Shown here piece by piece: positions 8,889 to 16,374 of a stretch of DNA of 64,000 nucleotides. The position numbers and the translations under genes were made by a program. The stretch covers positions 1-64,000 of the forward strand of contig NZ_JAEX01000016.1 in assembly GCF_000519125.1 (NCBI RefSeq). The letters are read 5' to 3'. Within the stretch, counting starts at the first letter, position 1. Each line of letters starts with the position of its first letter. The notes beneath the pieces were generated by a model. That model was given only the letters and a program-made list of their open reading frames with translations. It had not been told where the DNA came from and made no database searches. Origin of the DNA: Desulfocurvus vexinensis DSM 17965 (GTDB lineage: Bacteria; Desulfobacterota; Desulfovibrionia; Desulfovibrionales; Desulfovibrionaceae).

Positions 8889-9113
8889 CTAGAGGAGCTT
8901 CATGCCCTGGACGTTGCGCCCGTTGACGCACAGATCCACCGAGCGGGGGTTGTCGATGCGCCGCGAGGCGTTCTTGATCTCGAAGTTGACCAGGGTGCCG
9001 TCGCCGCCGTAGCCCAGCACCACGCCGGGTTTTTCGGTGTCCAGGGTGCGCACCGGGGTGGAGGAGAGCACGATGGTCAGCACGTCGTTCTTGGAGTCGT
9101 AGCACAGTTGCAT
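8889..9113 (-). CDS. Small DUF2283-like protein
   Basis: 74 residues. The opening MQLCYDSKNDVLTIVL and the later GDGTLVNFEIKNAS resemble the DUF2283 family, small beta-rich proteins of unknown function. It has no signal peptide or membrane segment. The ATG at 9113 is preceded by GAGG. It lies inside the aromatic supraoperon between pheA and aroA with no terminator on either side, so it should be co-transcribed with them. Why such a protein is there is not known to me. Confidence 0.75.
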   Translation of the reverse strand: MQLCYDSKNDVLTIVLSSTPVRTLDTEKPGVVLGYGGDGTLVNFEIKNASRRIDNPRSVDLCVNGRNVQGMKLL

Positions 9114-9170
9114 GGCGGTATCCTCGCTTGCGGCCCGGGTCGCGGGCCAGGGATTGTCTTGCGCGCCGTT

Positions 9171-10286
9171 CTAGTCCAGCCCGGCGGACACGTCCAGGGA
9201 CGGGCCCTGGGGGTAGCTGCCCAGGATGCGCATGGTGTGGCAGTTGGCGGCCACGTCGGCCAGGGCGCGGGCGTAGGCCTCGCTGCCCAGGTCGCATTCC
9301 AGGTCCACGAAAAACACGTACTTCCACTTCTCGCCGCGCATGGGCCGCGATTCGAGCTTCTTCATGTTGATGCCGTGGGCCGACAGGGCCGCCAGCACGC
9401 CCACCAGGGCCCCGGGCTTGTCGGGCACGGTGAACAGCAGCGAGGTCTTGTCGCGGACCCCGCCCGCCGCCGGGCGCGGGCCGATGACCACAAAGCGCGT
9501 CCAGTTGTCGGGCAGGTCTTCGATGCCCCGGGCCAGCACGTTCAGCCCGAACATGGCCGCCAGGGCCTTGTGGCCGATGGCTGCGGCGCCCGGGGTTTCG
9601 GCCACGCGGGCGGCGGCGGCGGCGGTGCTTTCGGCGGGGATCAGCTTGGCCCCGGGCACGTTGGTGCGCAGCCAGGCGTCGCACTGGGCCAGGGGCTGGG
9701 GGTGCGAGTACACGGCCTTGACGTCGGCCAGGCGCGGGGCCGTGGACAGCAGGGTGTGGCTGATCTTGCAGAACAGCTCGGACAGCACGTGGACCTCGAA
9801 GCGCAAAAACAGGTCCAGGCTCTGGCCCACGGTGCCGTGCAGGGAGTTCTCCAGAGGCAGGATGCCCAGCTCGGTTTCGCCCTGGGACACGGCGCGGAAC
9901 ACGCCCTCCAGCCCGGCCTTGGGCACGAAGTCCACGCTGTGGCCCAGAAATTCCACGCCCGCGAAGTACGAGAAGGTGCCCTCCGGGCCCAGGTAGGCCA
10001 CCTGCTGCGGGCGCTGGAGCCTGCGGCTGGAGGAGAGGATCTCGCGGTAGATGGCGCGCAGGTGCTCTTCGGGCAGCGGGCCCGTGTTGGCCGCCGCCAG
10101 CCCGGCCAGCACTTCCTTCTCGCGGAAGGGCTTGAAGATCAGGTCGCGCTCCTCGGCCTTGATGCGCCCGACCTCCTGGGAGCAGGCCGCGCGGCGGTTG
10201 AGCAGCGCCAGCAGCTCGCGGTCCAGGGTGTCGATCTCGGCGCGCAGGGCGTCCATGCGCGCGGCGCAGTCCTTGGTGTCGGGCAT
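9171..10286 (-). CDS. pheA: Bifunctional chorismate mutase / prephenate dehydratase
   Basis: 371 residues. The AroQ-type chorismate mutase (about 1-90) contains LRAEIDTLDRELLALLNRR and turns chorismate into prephenate. The prephenate dehydratase domain (about 95-275) has YLGPEGTFSY, LPLENSLHG, ESTAAAA and the essential Thr-Arg-Phe in WTRFVVIG, giving phenylpyruvate. A C-terminal ACT domain (about 290-365) has DKPGALVGVL and KLESRPMRG, the usual phenylalanine feedback site. The start is the ATG at 10286 with AAGGA upstream, 4 nt after the previous gene. Confidence 0.96.
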   Translation of the reverse strand: MPDTKDCAARMDALRAEIDTLDRELLALLNRRAACSQEVGRIKAEERDLIFKPFREKEVLAGLAAANTGPLPEEHLRAIYREILSSSRRLQRPQQVAYLGPEGTFSYFAGVEFLGHSVDFVPKAGLEGVFRAVSQGETELGILPLENSLHGTVGQSLDLFLRFEVHVLSELFCKISHTLLSTAPRLADVKAVYSHPQPLAQCDAWLRTNVPGAKLIPAESTAAAAARVAETPGAAAIGHKALAAMFGLNVLARGIEDLPDNWTRFVVIGPRPAAGGVRDKTSLLFTVPDKPGALVGVLAALSAHGINMKKLESRPMRGEKWKYVFFVDLECDLGSEAYARALADVAANCHTMRILGSYPQGPSLDVSAGLD

Positions 10287-10290
10287 GGCC

Positions 10291-11265
10291 TTATCCTTCC
10301 TTGATGTCCTCGGCGATGCGCATGCCGAAATGGCGCCCGGCCTGATCGGTGCGCACCAGGATGCGGTCGCCCTCGGCCAGGGTGACCACCGACACGGGCG
10401 AGCCGTCCTCGCGCACCACGCGGATGGTCTCGGCGTTCTGCAGGAACACCGCGCCCTCGCGCCCGGCGTCGGTGCGCGCGGTGACGAGCAGCATGGGCCG
10501 CACCTCGACCTTGACCCGGCCCACGGTGGCCAGGCTGGTGGCGCCGCGCGCGTCCACGATGAGCACCTCGTCGCCTGCGGCCAGCTCTTCCAGGTAGCGC
10601 GTGCGGTCGCCGGGCATGGCCGCGTAGGCGTGCACGGCCCCCGCGTTGACCCGGAAGGGCCGGGCCGCCACATAGGGGTTGGCCTCGGTTTCGGCGTGCA
10701 CCAGGACGGTGAAGGCGCTGGAATTGCCCACCAGCATGCCCTGCCCGGTGCGCAGCATGCTCATGGTGTCCACGCAGACGCGGTGCCCCAGCCCGGCGGG
10801 GCGCACGGCGGTGACCGTGGCGGCCTCCAGGGCCAGGGTGCCCTGGCTGAGCTTGAGGTCGGCCACCACGGCCTTCATGGCCCCGGCGCCCTCGGGCAGA
10901 AGGACCACGAAGTCCACCCCGCGCTCCAGGATGCCAGCGGCCAGCCGGGCTTCGTCCAGGCTCTTCACCTCGCAGCCCAGGCCCGTGCCCTGGGCCAGCA
11001 GGTTCTCCACGGGGATGATCTCCCAGCCGTGGGCCAGGATGACGCGGGCTCCGGCGGCCAGGGCCTTGGCGGCGTCCTTTTCGTCGGCCTTGGAGCCCAG
11101 GGCCACGCGGGTGAAGTCGCCGGGGGTCAGCACCTCGATCTTGGCCAGGGCGCGCACGGCGTCGGCGTCCTTGGCGGTGGTGATCACGCCGTCCACCCCG
11201 GATTCCAGGGCCAGGGTCACCTGGGCCTTGTCGAAGGGGATGGCCTGGAAATAGATGGTCTTCAT
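10291..11265 (-). CDS. aroB': 3-dehydroquinate synthase II (archaeal type)
   Basis: 324 residues. It belongs to the DHQ synthase II family, which makes 3-dehydroquinate from 2-amino-3,7-dideoxy-D-threo-hept-6-ulosonate by NAD-dependent oxidative deamination and cyclisation. Family segments include the N-terminal KTIYFQAIPFDK, GLGHRVCVDTMSML, VGNSSAFTVLVHAET and FRVNAGAVHAY. It replaces the standard AroB step. The start is the ATG at 11265 with AGGAG 6 nt upstream. It is 20 nt downstream of the aldolase gene that supplies its substrate. Confidence 0.92.
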   Translation of the reverse strand: MKTIYFQAIPFDKAQVTLALESGVDGVITTAKDADAVRALAKIEVLTPGDFTRVALGSKADEKDAAKALAAGARVILAHGWEIIPVENLLAQGTGLGCEVKSLDEARLAAGILERGVDFVVLLPEGAGAMKAVVADLKLSQGTLALEAATVTAVRPAGLGHRVCVDTMSMLRTGQGMLVGNSSAFTVLVHAETEANPYVAARPFRVNAGAVHAYAAMPGDRTRYLEELAAGDEVLIVDARGATSLATVGRVKVEVRPMLLVTARTDAGREGAVFLQNAETIRVVREDGSPVSVVTLAEGDRILVRTDQAGRHFGMRIAEDIKEG

Positions 11266-11285
11266 GGGCGTCTCCTGAGTGGGGG

Positions 11286-12095
11286 CTAGAGGTCTTCGCC
11301 CATGAATTCCACGGCCTGGTCCAGGTCCCAGTCGCCGTGGACGATGCCGTTCAGGGCCTTGAGCAGCCGCGAGACGTTCTTGTGCTGGAACACGTTGCGG
11401 CCCACGGACAGGCCCGCGCCCCCGGCCTGCACCGAGTCGTGGACCATGGCCAAAAGGTCGGTGGTGGATTCGAGCTTGGGCCCGCCCGCGATGACCACCG
11501 GGATGCAGCACGACTCCACCACGCGGGAGAAGCTGGCGATGTCGCCGGTGTAGGGCACCTTGACCACGTCGGCGCCCAGTTCCTGGCCCACGCGTGCGCA
11601 GTGGCGCACCACGTCGAGGTCGAACTCGTTCTTGATGCGCGGGCCCCGGGCGTACATCATGGCCAGCACGGGCATGCCCCAGGAGTCGGCCTTGCTGGTC
11701 ACCTCGCCCAGGGCGTGCAGCATGTCGCGCTCGGTTTCGTCGCCCAGGTTGATGTGCACCGACACGCCGTCTGCGCCCAGGCGCAGGGCGTCCTCCACCG
11801 TGCCCACCAGGGTCTTGGCGTTGGGGAAGGGCGACAGCGACGTGCTGCCCGAGAGGTGGATGATCAGGCCCACGTCCTTGCCCGAGCCGCGGTGCGAGCA
11901 GCGCGGCATGCCCTTGTGCATGAGCACCGCGTTGGCGCCGCCCTCGGCGATCTGGTTCACCGTGTCGCGCAGGTCCACGATGCCGTAGATGGGCCCGACG
12001 GTGACGCCGTGGTCCAGGGGCACGACGATGATGCGCCCGGTGTTGCGGTCGAAGAGGCGCTCCAGGCGCACGGCTTTGCCCATGTTCGTGTTCAT
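11286..12095 (-). CDS. 2-amino-3,7-dideoxy-D-threo-hept-6-ulosonate (ADTH) synthase, class I aldolase family
   Basis: 269 residues, DhnA/FBP-aldolase-like. In this pathway it condenses L-aspartate semialdehyde with a 6-deoxy-5-ketofructose phosphate-type donor to make ADTH, bypassing DAHP synthase. PLDHGVTVGPIYGI, MHKGMPR and DVVKVPYTGD (the likely Schiff-base Lys) are seen, followed by VVIAGGPK and AGGAGLSVGRNVFQ. The start is taken as the ATG at 12095 (MNTNMGKAVRLERL) because AGGAG lies 6 nt upstream; the reading frame extends 16 codons further without conserved sequence. It is the first structural gene after the attenuator. Confidence 0.9.
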   Translation of the reverse strand: MNTNMGKAVRLERLFDRNTGRIIVVPLDHGVTVGPIYGIVDLRDTVNQIAEGGANAVLMHKGMPRCSHRGSGKDVGLIIHLSGSTSLSPFPNAKTLVGTVEDALRLGADGVSVHINLGDETERDMLHALGEVTSKADSWGMPVLAMMYARGPRIKNEFDLDVVRHCARVGQELGADVVKVPYTGDIASFSRVVESCCIPVVIAGGPKLESTTDLLAMVHDSVQAGGAGLSVGRNVFQHKNVSRLLKALNGIVHGDWDLDQAVEFMGEDL

Positions 12096-12148
12096 CTGCT
12101 GCTCCTGCTGCTGCGCTCCGGCGCCCGGGCCCACGGCCCCCAAGGAAC

Positions 12149-12181
12149 AAAAAGGGCCGCGGACTTTCTGCCCGCGGCCCT
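12149..12181 (-). terminator. Intrinsic terminator (aromatic attenuator) in the supraoperon leader
   Basis: Minus-strand AGGGCCGCGG (12181-12172) pairs perfectly over 10 bp with CCGCGGCCCT (12162-12153) around a 9-nt loop. The T-run at 12153-12149 follows (TTTTTG). It sits 54 nt before the first structural gene and downstream of the promoter and leader ORF, so it would block the whole supraoperon unless read-through is allowed. Confidence 0.88.
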
Positions 12182-12233
12182 GGAGGTCTGATGTGTGTTG
12201 ACGCTACACAGCACCCCGTCCCTGACCGCAGGC
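12170..12233 (-). promoter_or_regulatory. Candidate antiterminator pairing in the aromatic leader
   Basis: GCCTGCGGTC (12233-12224, codons 29-32 of the leader ORF) can pair over 10 positions, two of them G-U, with GGCCGCGGGC (12179-12170). The second segment contains most of the 5' arm of the terminator at 12153-12181, so the two structures exclude each other. The first segment starts 7 nt after the last aromatic codon. A ribosome waiting at the aromatic codons would leave it exposed. The pairing is seen; the mechanism is inferred. Confidence 0.6.
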
Positions 12234-12317
12234 CGGCATAAAGTACCAAAAGTACATCCAGCCGAAGCTGGAGGCGGCGGTACCGGTGCTGGTCGGGAGG
12301 GGGGTTTGGTTGCGCAT
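12204..12317 (-). CDS. Aromatic leader peptide of the supraoperon attenuator
   Basis: A 37-codon ORF whose residues 20-26 read W-M-Y-F-W-Y-F, with a further Phe at 18. All three aromatic amino acids therefore occur twice within seven codons. The ORF ends at TAG 12206-12204, 23 nt before the intrinsic terminator. An internal ATG at 12257 would give a 17-residue version MYFWYFMPACGQGRGAV, but it has no Shine-Dalgarno and follows a stem-loop directly. The first ATG coincides with the predicted transcription start, so leaderless initiation is possible. The product is presumably not functional; its translation rate is the signal for aromatic aminoacyl-tRNA supply. Confidence 0.75.
   Translation of the reverse strand: MRNQTPLPTSTGTAASSFGWMYFWYFMPACGQGRGAV
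12258..12271 (-). other. RNA stem-loop with a UUCG tetraloop next to the internal leader ATG
   Basis: Minus-strand CCAGC-TTCG-GCTGG forms a 5-bp stem closed by C(UUCG)G, a very stable tetraloop type. Its last base directly precedes the ATG at 12257. It occupies the place where a ribosome site for that ATG would be. It may pause RNA polymerase or prevent internal initiation. Confidence 0.55.
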
Positions 12318-12324
12318 GGGGGAG

Positions 12325-12353
12325 CAAATATCCCCGGAGGGAAGGGGTGTCAA
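12325..12353 (-). promoter_or_regulatory. Sigma70-type promoter of the aromatic/trp supraoperon
   Basis: A perfect TTGACA (12353-12348) is followed after exactly 17 nt by TATTTG (12330-12325). The predicted start is near 12317, giving a leader transcript of about 170 nt up to the attenuator terminator. This is the only consensus -35 in the 398-nt space between the ADTH synthase gene and the Mth938-like gene. The stretch 12354-12415 upstream contains no motif I can assign. Confidence 0.7.
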
Positions 12354-12415
12354 GGGAAAAATTCACAGCCTCGGGAAAACCTGCCGCTTTCCCGGCTGGT
12401 TGCAGGTGGCGCATA

Positions 12416-12450
12416 GCCCGCCAGCCCGCGCCGGGCGCGGGCTGGCGGGC
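12416..12450 (-). terminator. Strong stem-loop after the Mth938-like gene
   Basis: Positions 12416-12432 and 12434-12450 are perfect inverted complements of 17 nt around one base, so the stem is about 15 bp with a tight loop. There is no T-run on either side. It lies 43 nt past the stop of the upstream minus-strand gene and ahead of the aromatic promoter, so it probably separates the two transcription units. Confidence 0.55.
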
Positions 12451-12493
12451 AAACAACCGATGATGGATTCACCTGCCGCCCCGGGGGGGCCGC

Positions 12494-12841
12494 CTAGCAG
12501 GTCAGGTGGAAGGCCCCGGCCACGGCGACGCCTTCGCCGCCCAGGCGGTTGAAGGCCTCCACCGCCTGGGCCGTGGGCAGGGCGTGCAGGGCGATGCCCT
12601 CGGCGGCCAGACGCCGCTCCAGAGCCTCGGACACCCGGGCCATGCCCGAGGAGCCCGTGCCGCACACCAGCACGGCAGGCCGCGCCGCCAGGATGTCGCG
12701 CACGTCGCGCACGTCGAACACATGCCCGCGCCTGCGCCACCACTTGGGCACCACCGCCCCTTCCACGATTTTCACATCGTTGCGGTAGGTCTCTCCATCG
12801 ACCCGGATGACCCCGAAGTGGTATTCTTCGATGGTGGTCAT
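12494..12841 (-). CDS. Mth938-like domain protein
   Basis: 115 residues. VDGETYRNDVKI, VVPKWWRRRGH and LVCGTGSSGMARV match the Mth938/AAMDC (DUF498) fold family. Its biochemical role is not established; members have been linked to respiratory-complex assembly or adipogenesis in other organisms. No signal peptide. The start at 12841 (MTTIEEYHFGVIRV) fits the family length but has no clear Shine-Dalgarno. The frame is open 36 codons further upstream, with unrelated basic sequence. Confidence 0.75.
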   Translation of the reverse strand: MTTIEEYHFGVIRVDGETYRNDVKIVEGAVVPKWWRRRGHVFDVRDVRDILAARPAVLVCGTGSSGMARVSEALERRLAAEGIALHALPTAQAVEAFNRLGGEGVAVAGAFHLTC

Positions 12842-12961
12842 GGTTGCATATAAACCGCAAAACTGCATTCTTGTCCAGAATGCTTTGTTCATTTTTGCGG
12901 ATGCGATGCATCTTTTGCCGCCCTGGGCGTCCTTCCTGCGGCGCCGCAAGGCCCCGCTGCG

Positions 12962-13408
12962 TCAATACGTCAGCACCAGCGTGTCCGGCGCCATGGCCGC
13001 ATCCACTCCGGCCCCGGCCTTGGAGGCCACGCCGTCCATGAGGTCGGCCTCGGTCATGCCGGCGATGTGCTTCATGCACATGGGGCAGGCCAGGACCGTG
13101 CCGCCGTCGCGCATGAAGGCCTCGATCATCTCGCGGATGGACTGGCCCGTGGGGTAGACCGGGGAGGGCACGCCCCGGTTGACCAGGCGCACGCCGTCCA
13201 CGTTGAAGAACAGCGTGGCGGGCACGCCCTTGGATTTCATGGCCGCGTGGGTGAACTGGATGGCCATGGCCGCGCGGTTCACGTCGGCGGTGGTCACGCT
13301 GGTCATGATGCGCTGGGGTGCTCCGGCCAGGGCGGGCAGGGCCAGCAGCAGGGCCAGCAGCAGGGCCGCGCAGGCGAAAGCCGCGCGGCGGGTCGGGATG
13401 CGGTGCAT
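12962..13408 (-). CDS. Secreted DsrE-family protein
   Basis: 148 residues. A Sec signal peptide is visible at about 1-28 (MHRIPTRR then AFACAALLLALLLALPALA). The mature part resembles the DsrE/DsrF/TusD sulfur-relay fold: VTTADVNRAAMAIQFTHAA, LFFNVDGVRLV and a C-terminal CPMCMKHIAG with two Cys that could carry sulfur. Cytoplasmic DsrE proteins act as sulfur carriers; an exported one would act in the periplasm, with an unknown partner. The start at 13408 has AAGGAGG 6 nt upstream. Confidence 0.8.
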   Translation of the reverse strand: MHRIPTRRAAFACAALLLALLLALPALAGAPQRIMTSVTTADVNRAAMAIQFTHAAMKSKGVPATLFFNVDGVRLVNRGVPSPVYPTGQSIREMIEAFMRDGGTVLACPMCMKHIAGMTEADLMDGVASKAGAGVDAAMAPDTLVLTY

Positions 13409-13479
13409 ATCGGGCCTCCTTGGGGTTTGTGCGCAGCCTAGCACGCCCCGGGCCCGGGGGAAAAGGAAAGAACGCGGCC

Positions 13480-13782
13480 CTAGAGCACCAGGCGCAGCGC
13501 CCACACCGCGCCCACGCCCGCGACCATGGCCAGGGGCAGGCTGCGCGTGGTGGCGGCGACGGCCAGGGCCACCAGCCCGGCCAGGGCCTCGGCCGGCCCC
13601 TGGGTCAGCACCGCCGGGGCCACCAGCGAGACCACCACCGCCCCGGGAATGGCCGACAGGAACGCCTCGGCGCGCCGCCCCATGCGCAGGCGGCCCACCA
13701 GGAACAGCCCGGCGGCGCGCGTGGCGTAGGTCACCGCCGCCATGGCCGCGATGGCCGCCAGGGCCTGGGCGCTAGCGCTCAT
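13480..13782 (-). CDS. azlD: AzlD-family branched-chain amino acid transport protein
   Basis: 100 residues, almost entirely hydrophobic, with about four membrane segments. ATRAAGLFLVGR and AIPGAVVVSLVAPAVL are typical of AzlD, the small partner of AzlC in branched-chain amino acid exporters such as BrnEF/YgaZH. It overlaps azlC by 11 nt, so the two are translated together. Located in the inner membrane. Confidence 0.88.
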   Translation of the reverse strand: MSASAQALAAIAAMAAVTYATRAAGLFLVGRLRMGRRAEAFLSAIPGAVVVSLVAPAVLTQGPAEALAGLVALAVAATTRSLPLAMVAGVGAVWALRLVL

Positions 13783-14500
13783 GGTGCACCAGCCCGGCCA
13801 GCCCTCCGGCCAGCCCGCCCAGCAGGATGTACCATTTGCCGGGCAGAAGCTGCTGCCCGGCCACGGCCACCACGGCGGCCACCAGCCAGATGCCCGCGTC
13901 GCCCCGCCCGCGCCACAGCCCGGCCAGAAGGGCCAGGAAGGCCGCCGTGAAGGCGAAGTCCAGCCCGTAGCGCGCGGGGTCGGGCACCAGGGCCCCGGCG
14001 GCGTGCCCGGCCAGGGTGGCGCCCAGCCAGGCCGCGTAGATCACAAGCCCCGTGCCCAGCAGGAACGACGCCTTGCGCCCGCCCCGGGCGTGGTAGGCCG
14101 CCGCCAGGGCGAAGCCCTCGTCCACCAGGAAGAACATGCTGCCGTAGGCCCGCAGCGGCCCGATTCCGGCCAGGTGCGGCCCCAGGGAGGCGCCCATGAG
14201 CACATGGCGCAGGTTGACCACCAGGGCCATGAGCGCCAGGGTTGCCACGGGCAGCGGCTGGACCAGCACGTCCGGGCTCCACATCTCCAGGGCCACGAAC
14301 TGCGAGGCCCCGGCGAAGACCAGGGCGCTCATGGCGCCTGCCTCGGCCAGGGTCATGCCCGCCTGCCCGGCGAGCATGCCGTAGACCAGCCCGTATGCGG
14401 CTACGCCCAGAGCCACGGGCGCCGCGCCCAGAGCGCCCAGGCGCAGCCCTTCGAGGCCGAAGCGGCCCGGGGCGCCCGGGCTTGCGTGGGGTGGGGTCAT
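13772..14500 (-). CDS. azlC: AzlC-family branched-chain amino acid permease
   Basis: 242 residues with about six or seven membrane segments. FAGASQFVALEM, VNLRHVLMGASLGPHL and FFLVDEGFALAAAYH are AzlC hallmarks. With AzlD it should form an inner-membrane exporter of branched-chain amino acids or analogues. The start is the ATG at 14500, with CGGAGG upstream. A weak promoter can be suggested at 14566-14595 (TTGCGC, 18 nt, TACATA). Confidence 0.88.
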   Translation of the reverse strand: MTPPHASPGAPGRFGLEGLRLGALGAAPVALGVAAYGLVYGMLAGQAGMTLAEAGAMSALVFAGASQFVALEMWSPDVLVQPLPVATLALMALVVNLRHVLMGASLGPHLAGIGPLRAYGSMFFLVDEGFALAAAYHARGGRKASFLLGTGLVIYAAWLGATLAGHAAGALVPDPARYGLDFAFTAAFLALLAGLWRGRGDAGIWLVAAVVAVAGQQLLPGKWYILLGGLAGGLAGLVHHER

Positions 14501-14642
14501 GCGTCCTCCGTTGCGCGGGTCCTGCTGCCCGTGGCGGACTTGCCGCCCGGGGCTCCATTTCCTGATATGTAGCGCCCCTGGGCCGCCTTGCGCAACCCCG
14601 CAGGCGACGCCGGGGCGCTTGGGCAAGGGGGGCGGCCCGGGC

Positions 14643-14671
14643 TTGCTCCCGCCCCGGGTTTTGCCTACAGT
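14643..14671 (+). promoter_or_regulatory. Candidate promoter for purU
   Basis: TTGCTC (14643-14648), a 17-nt spacer and TACAGT (14666-14671) lie 48 nt before the purU start in the 218-nt divergent space between azlC and purU. The match to consensus is moderate. Confidence 0.4.
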
Positions 14672-14718
14672 CCTGCGGCACCGACACCCGCCGCCGCGCG
14701 CGGCCAGCAAGGACGCCC

Positions 14719-15588
14719 ATGCCCAGCACCGATTCCATCGCCCGGCTGCTCATCTCCTGCCCGGACCGCCCCGGCATCGTCGCGGCGGTGAGCAGTTTCC
14801 TCTACTCCCACGCGGTGAACATCACCACCCTCGACCAGTATTCCACCGATCCCGAGGGCGGCACGTTCCTCTCGCGCCTGGAATTCCACACCCCGCACAT
14901 GGACGTGTCCGGCCCGGCGCTGGAAAAGGCCTTTGCCGAAACCGTGGCCGCGCGCTTCGACATGCGCTGGCACATCAGCTACGCCGCGCGCGTCAAGCGC
15001 ACGGCCATCCTCGTCTCGCGGCTGGACCACTGCCTTTTGGAGCTGCTCTGGCTGTGGCGGCGCGGCAAGCTGCCCACGGACATCGCCCTGGTGGCCAGCA
15101 ACCACGACGAGCTGCGCCCGGTGGTGGAAGGCTTCGGCATCCCCTTCCACCACGTGCCCGTGGCCCCCGGCCCCGAGGGCCGGGCCCGGGCCGAGGCGCG
15201 CCTGCTGGAGCTGACCGAGGGCGTGGACCTGGTGGTCCTGGCGCGCTACATGCAAATCCTCTCCGGGGCCTTCGTGGCCCATTTCCCGCTGCGCATCATC
15301 AACATCCACCATTCCTTCCTGCCCGCCTTCGTGGGCGCCAACCCTTACCAGAAGGCCTACGACAAGGGCGTGAAGCTCATCGGCGCCACGGCGCACTACG
15401 TCATCGAGGAGCTGGACGCCGGGCCGATCATCGAGCAGGACGTGGCCCGCGTGACCCACCGCCACGACATCGGGGCCCTCAAGGACCTGGGCCGCGACCT
15501 GGAACGCCAGATCCTGGCCCGGGCCGTGCGCTGGCACCTGGAAGACCGCATCCTGCTCAACGGCAACAAGACCGTCATCTTCGACTAG
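14719..15588 (+). CDS. purU: Formyltetrahydrofolate deformylase
   Basis: 289 residues. It hydrolyses 10-formyl-THF to formate and THF, balancing one-carbon pools and feeding formate to PurT-type or other formate users. An N-terminal ACT domain (about 8-85, [15 protein letters not shown]) is followed by a formyltransferase fold with [11 protein letters not shown] and IGATAHYV plus the catalytic Asp region [18 protein letters not shown] precedes the ATG. It is followed after 9 nt by the hydrolase gene. Confidence 0.95.
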   Translation: MPSTDSIARLLISCPDRPGIVAAVSSFLYSHAVNITTLDQYSTDPEGGTFLSRLEFHTPHMDVSGPALEKAFAETVAARFDMRWHISYAARVKRTAILVSRLDHCLLELLWLWRRGKLPTDIALVASNHDELRPVVEGFGIPFHHVPVAPGPEGRARAEARLLELTEGVDLVVLARYMQILSGAFVAHFPLRIINIHHSFLPAFVGANPYQKAYDKGVKLIGATAHYVIEELDAGPIIEQDVARVTHRHDIGALKDLGRDLERQILARAVRWHLEDRILLNGNKTVIFD

Positions 15589-15597
15589 GGGGCGGCC

Positions 15598-16350
15598 ATG
15601 CGCGTGACCTTTCCGGGCGTGGGCGAGGCCTTCGACGAAACCCTGCCCAACACCTGCCTGCTGCTGGAAGCCGGGGAGCGTTCGGCGCTGCTGGACTGCG
15701 GCTTCACCGCCGCCCACGCCTTCTGGGCCTGCGCGGGCGCACCCCTGCGCCTGGACGCGGTGTGGATCTCGCATTTCCATGGCGACCATTTCCTGGGCCT
15801 GCCGCTGCTCTTCCTGCGCTTCTGGGAGCAGGGCCGCACGGCGCCGCTGGCCCTGCTGGGGCCCCGGGGCGTGGGCGAACTGGCCGTGCAGGCCATGGAC
15901 ATGGCCTACCCCGGGTTCCGGGCCCGGATGCGCTTCGGGCTGGAGGTCCACGAGATGGACCCGGGCCGGGAGGTGGAGGCCGCCGGGTTCACCTGGGCCT
16001 GCGCCCTGGCGGACCACGGCGCGCCGTGCCTGGCCGTGCGCGCCCAGGCCGAGGGCGCGGCGGTGTTCTACTCCGGCGACGGCAAACCCACGGAGGCCAC
16101 CCTGGCCCTGGCCCGCGACGCGGACCTGCTGGCCCACGAGGCCTACGCCCTGGACGCCGAAACCCCCGGGCACGGCACCGTGGCCGGGGCCATCGCCTTT
16201 GCCCGCCAGGCCCGGGCCCGGCGGCTGTGGCTGGTGCACATGAACCGCGAGGTGCGCCGCGAACGGCGCGGCGAGATCGAAGCCCTGCTGCGCGACGCGG
16301 CGGACGTGGAGGCCTTCCTGCCCGAGCCGGGCGATGCCACTTCCCTCTAG
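15598..16350 (+). CDS. Metallo-beta-lactamase-fold hydrolase (RNase Z-like)
   Basis: 250 residues. HFHGDH at residues 59-64 is the zinc-binding motif. ADHG, the Asp in FYSGDGKPT, AHEAYAL and the late His in LVHMNRE complete a metal site typical of the RNase Z / ElaC-like MBL group. The substrate cannot be told; tRNA 3' processing and small-molecule phosphodiester hydrolysis are both possible. Co-directional with purU at 9-nt spacing, probably one transcript ending at the following hairpin. Confidence 0.75.
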   Translation: MRVTFPGVGEAFDETLPNTCLLLEAGERSALLDCGFTAAHAFWACAGAPLRLDAVWISHFHGDHFLGLPLLFLRFWEQGRTAPLALLGPRGVGELAVQAMDMAYPGFRARMRFGLEVHEMDPGREVEAAGFTWACALADHGAPCLAVRAQAEGAAVFYSGDGKPTEATLALARDADLLAHEAYALDAETPGHGTVAGAIAFARQARARRLWLVHMNREVRRERRGEIEALLRDAADVEAFLPEPGDATSL

Positions 16351-16374
16351 GGCCTTGCGCCGCTGGCCGGGTGC

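Noticed and set aside
144-12456. Many long open frames on the plus strand and in other minus-strand frames across the aromatic operon
   Set aside because: They are by-products of the extreme GC bias. Their translations are Arg/Ala/Gly/Pro or His/Gln/Val-rich without family motifs, and they run opposite or offset to genes with intact active sites.
12842-12961. Promoter for the Mth938-like gene (TGGACA and TATATG)
   Set aside because: Spacing would be 19 nt and the -10 match is poor, so it is not listed as a feature.
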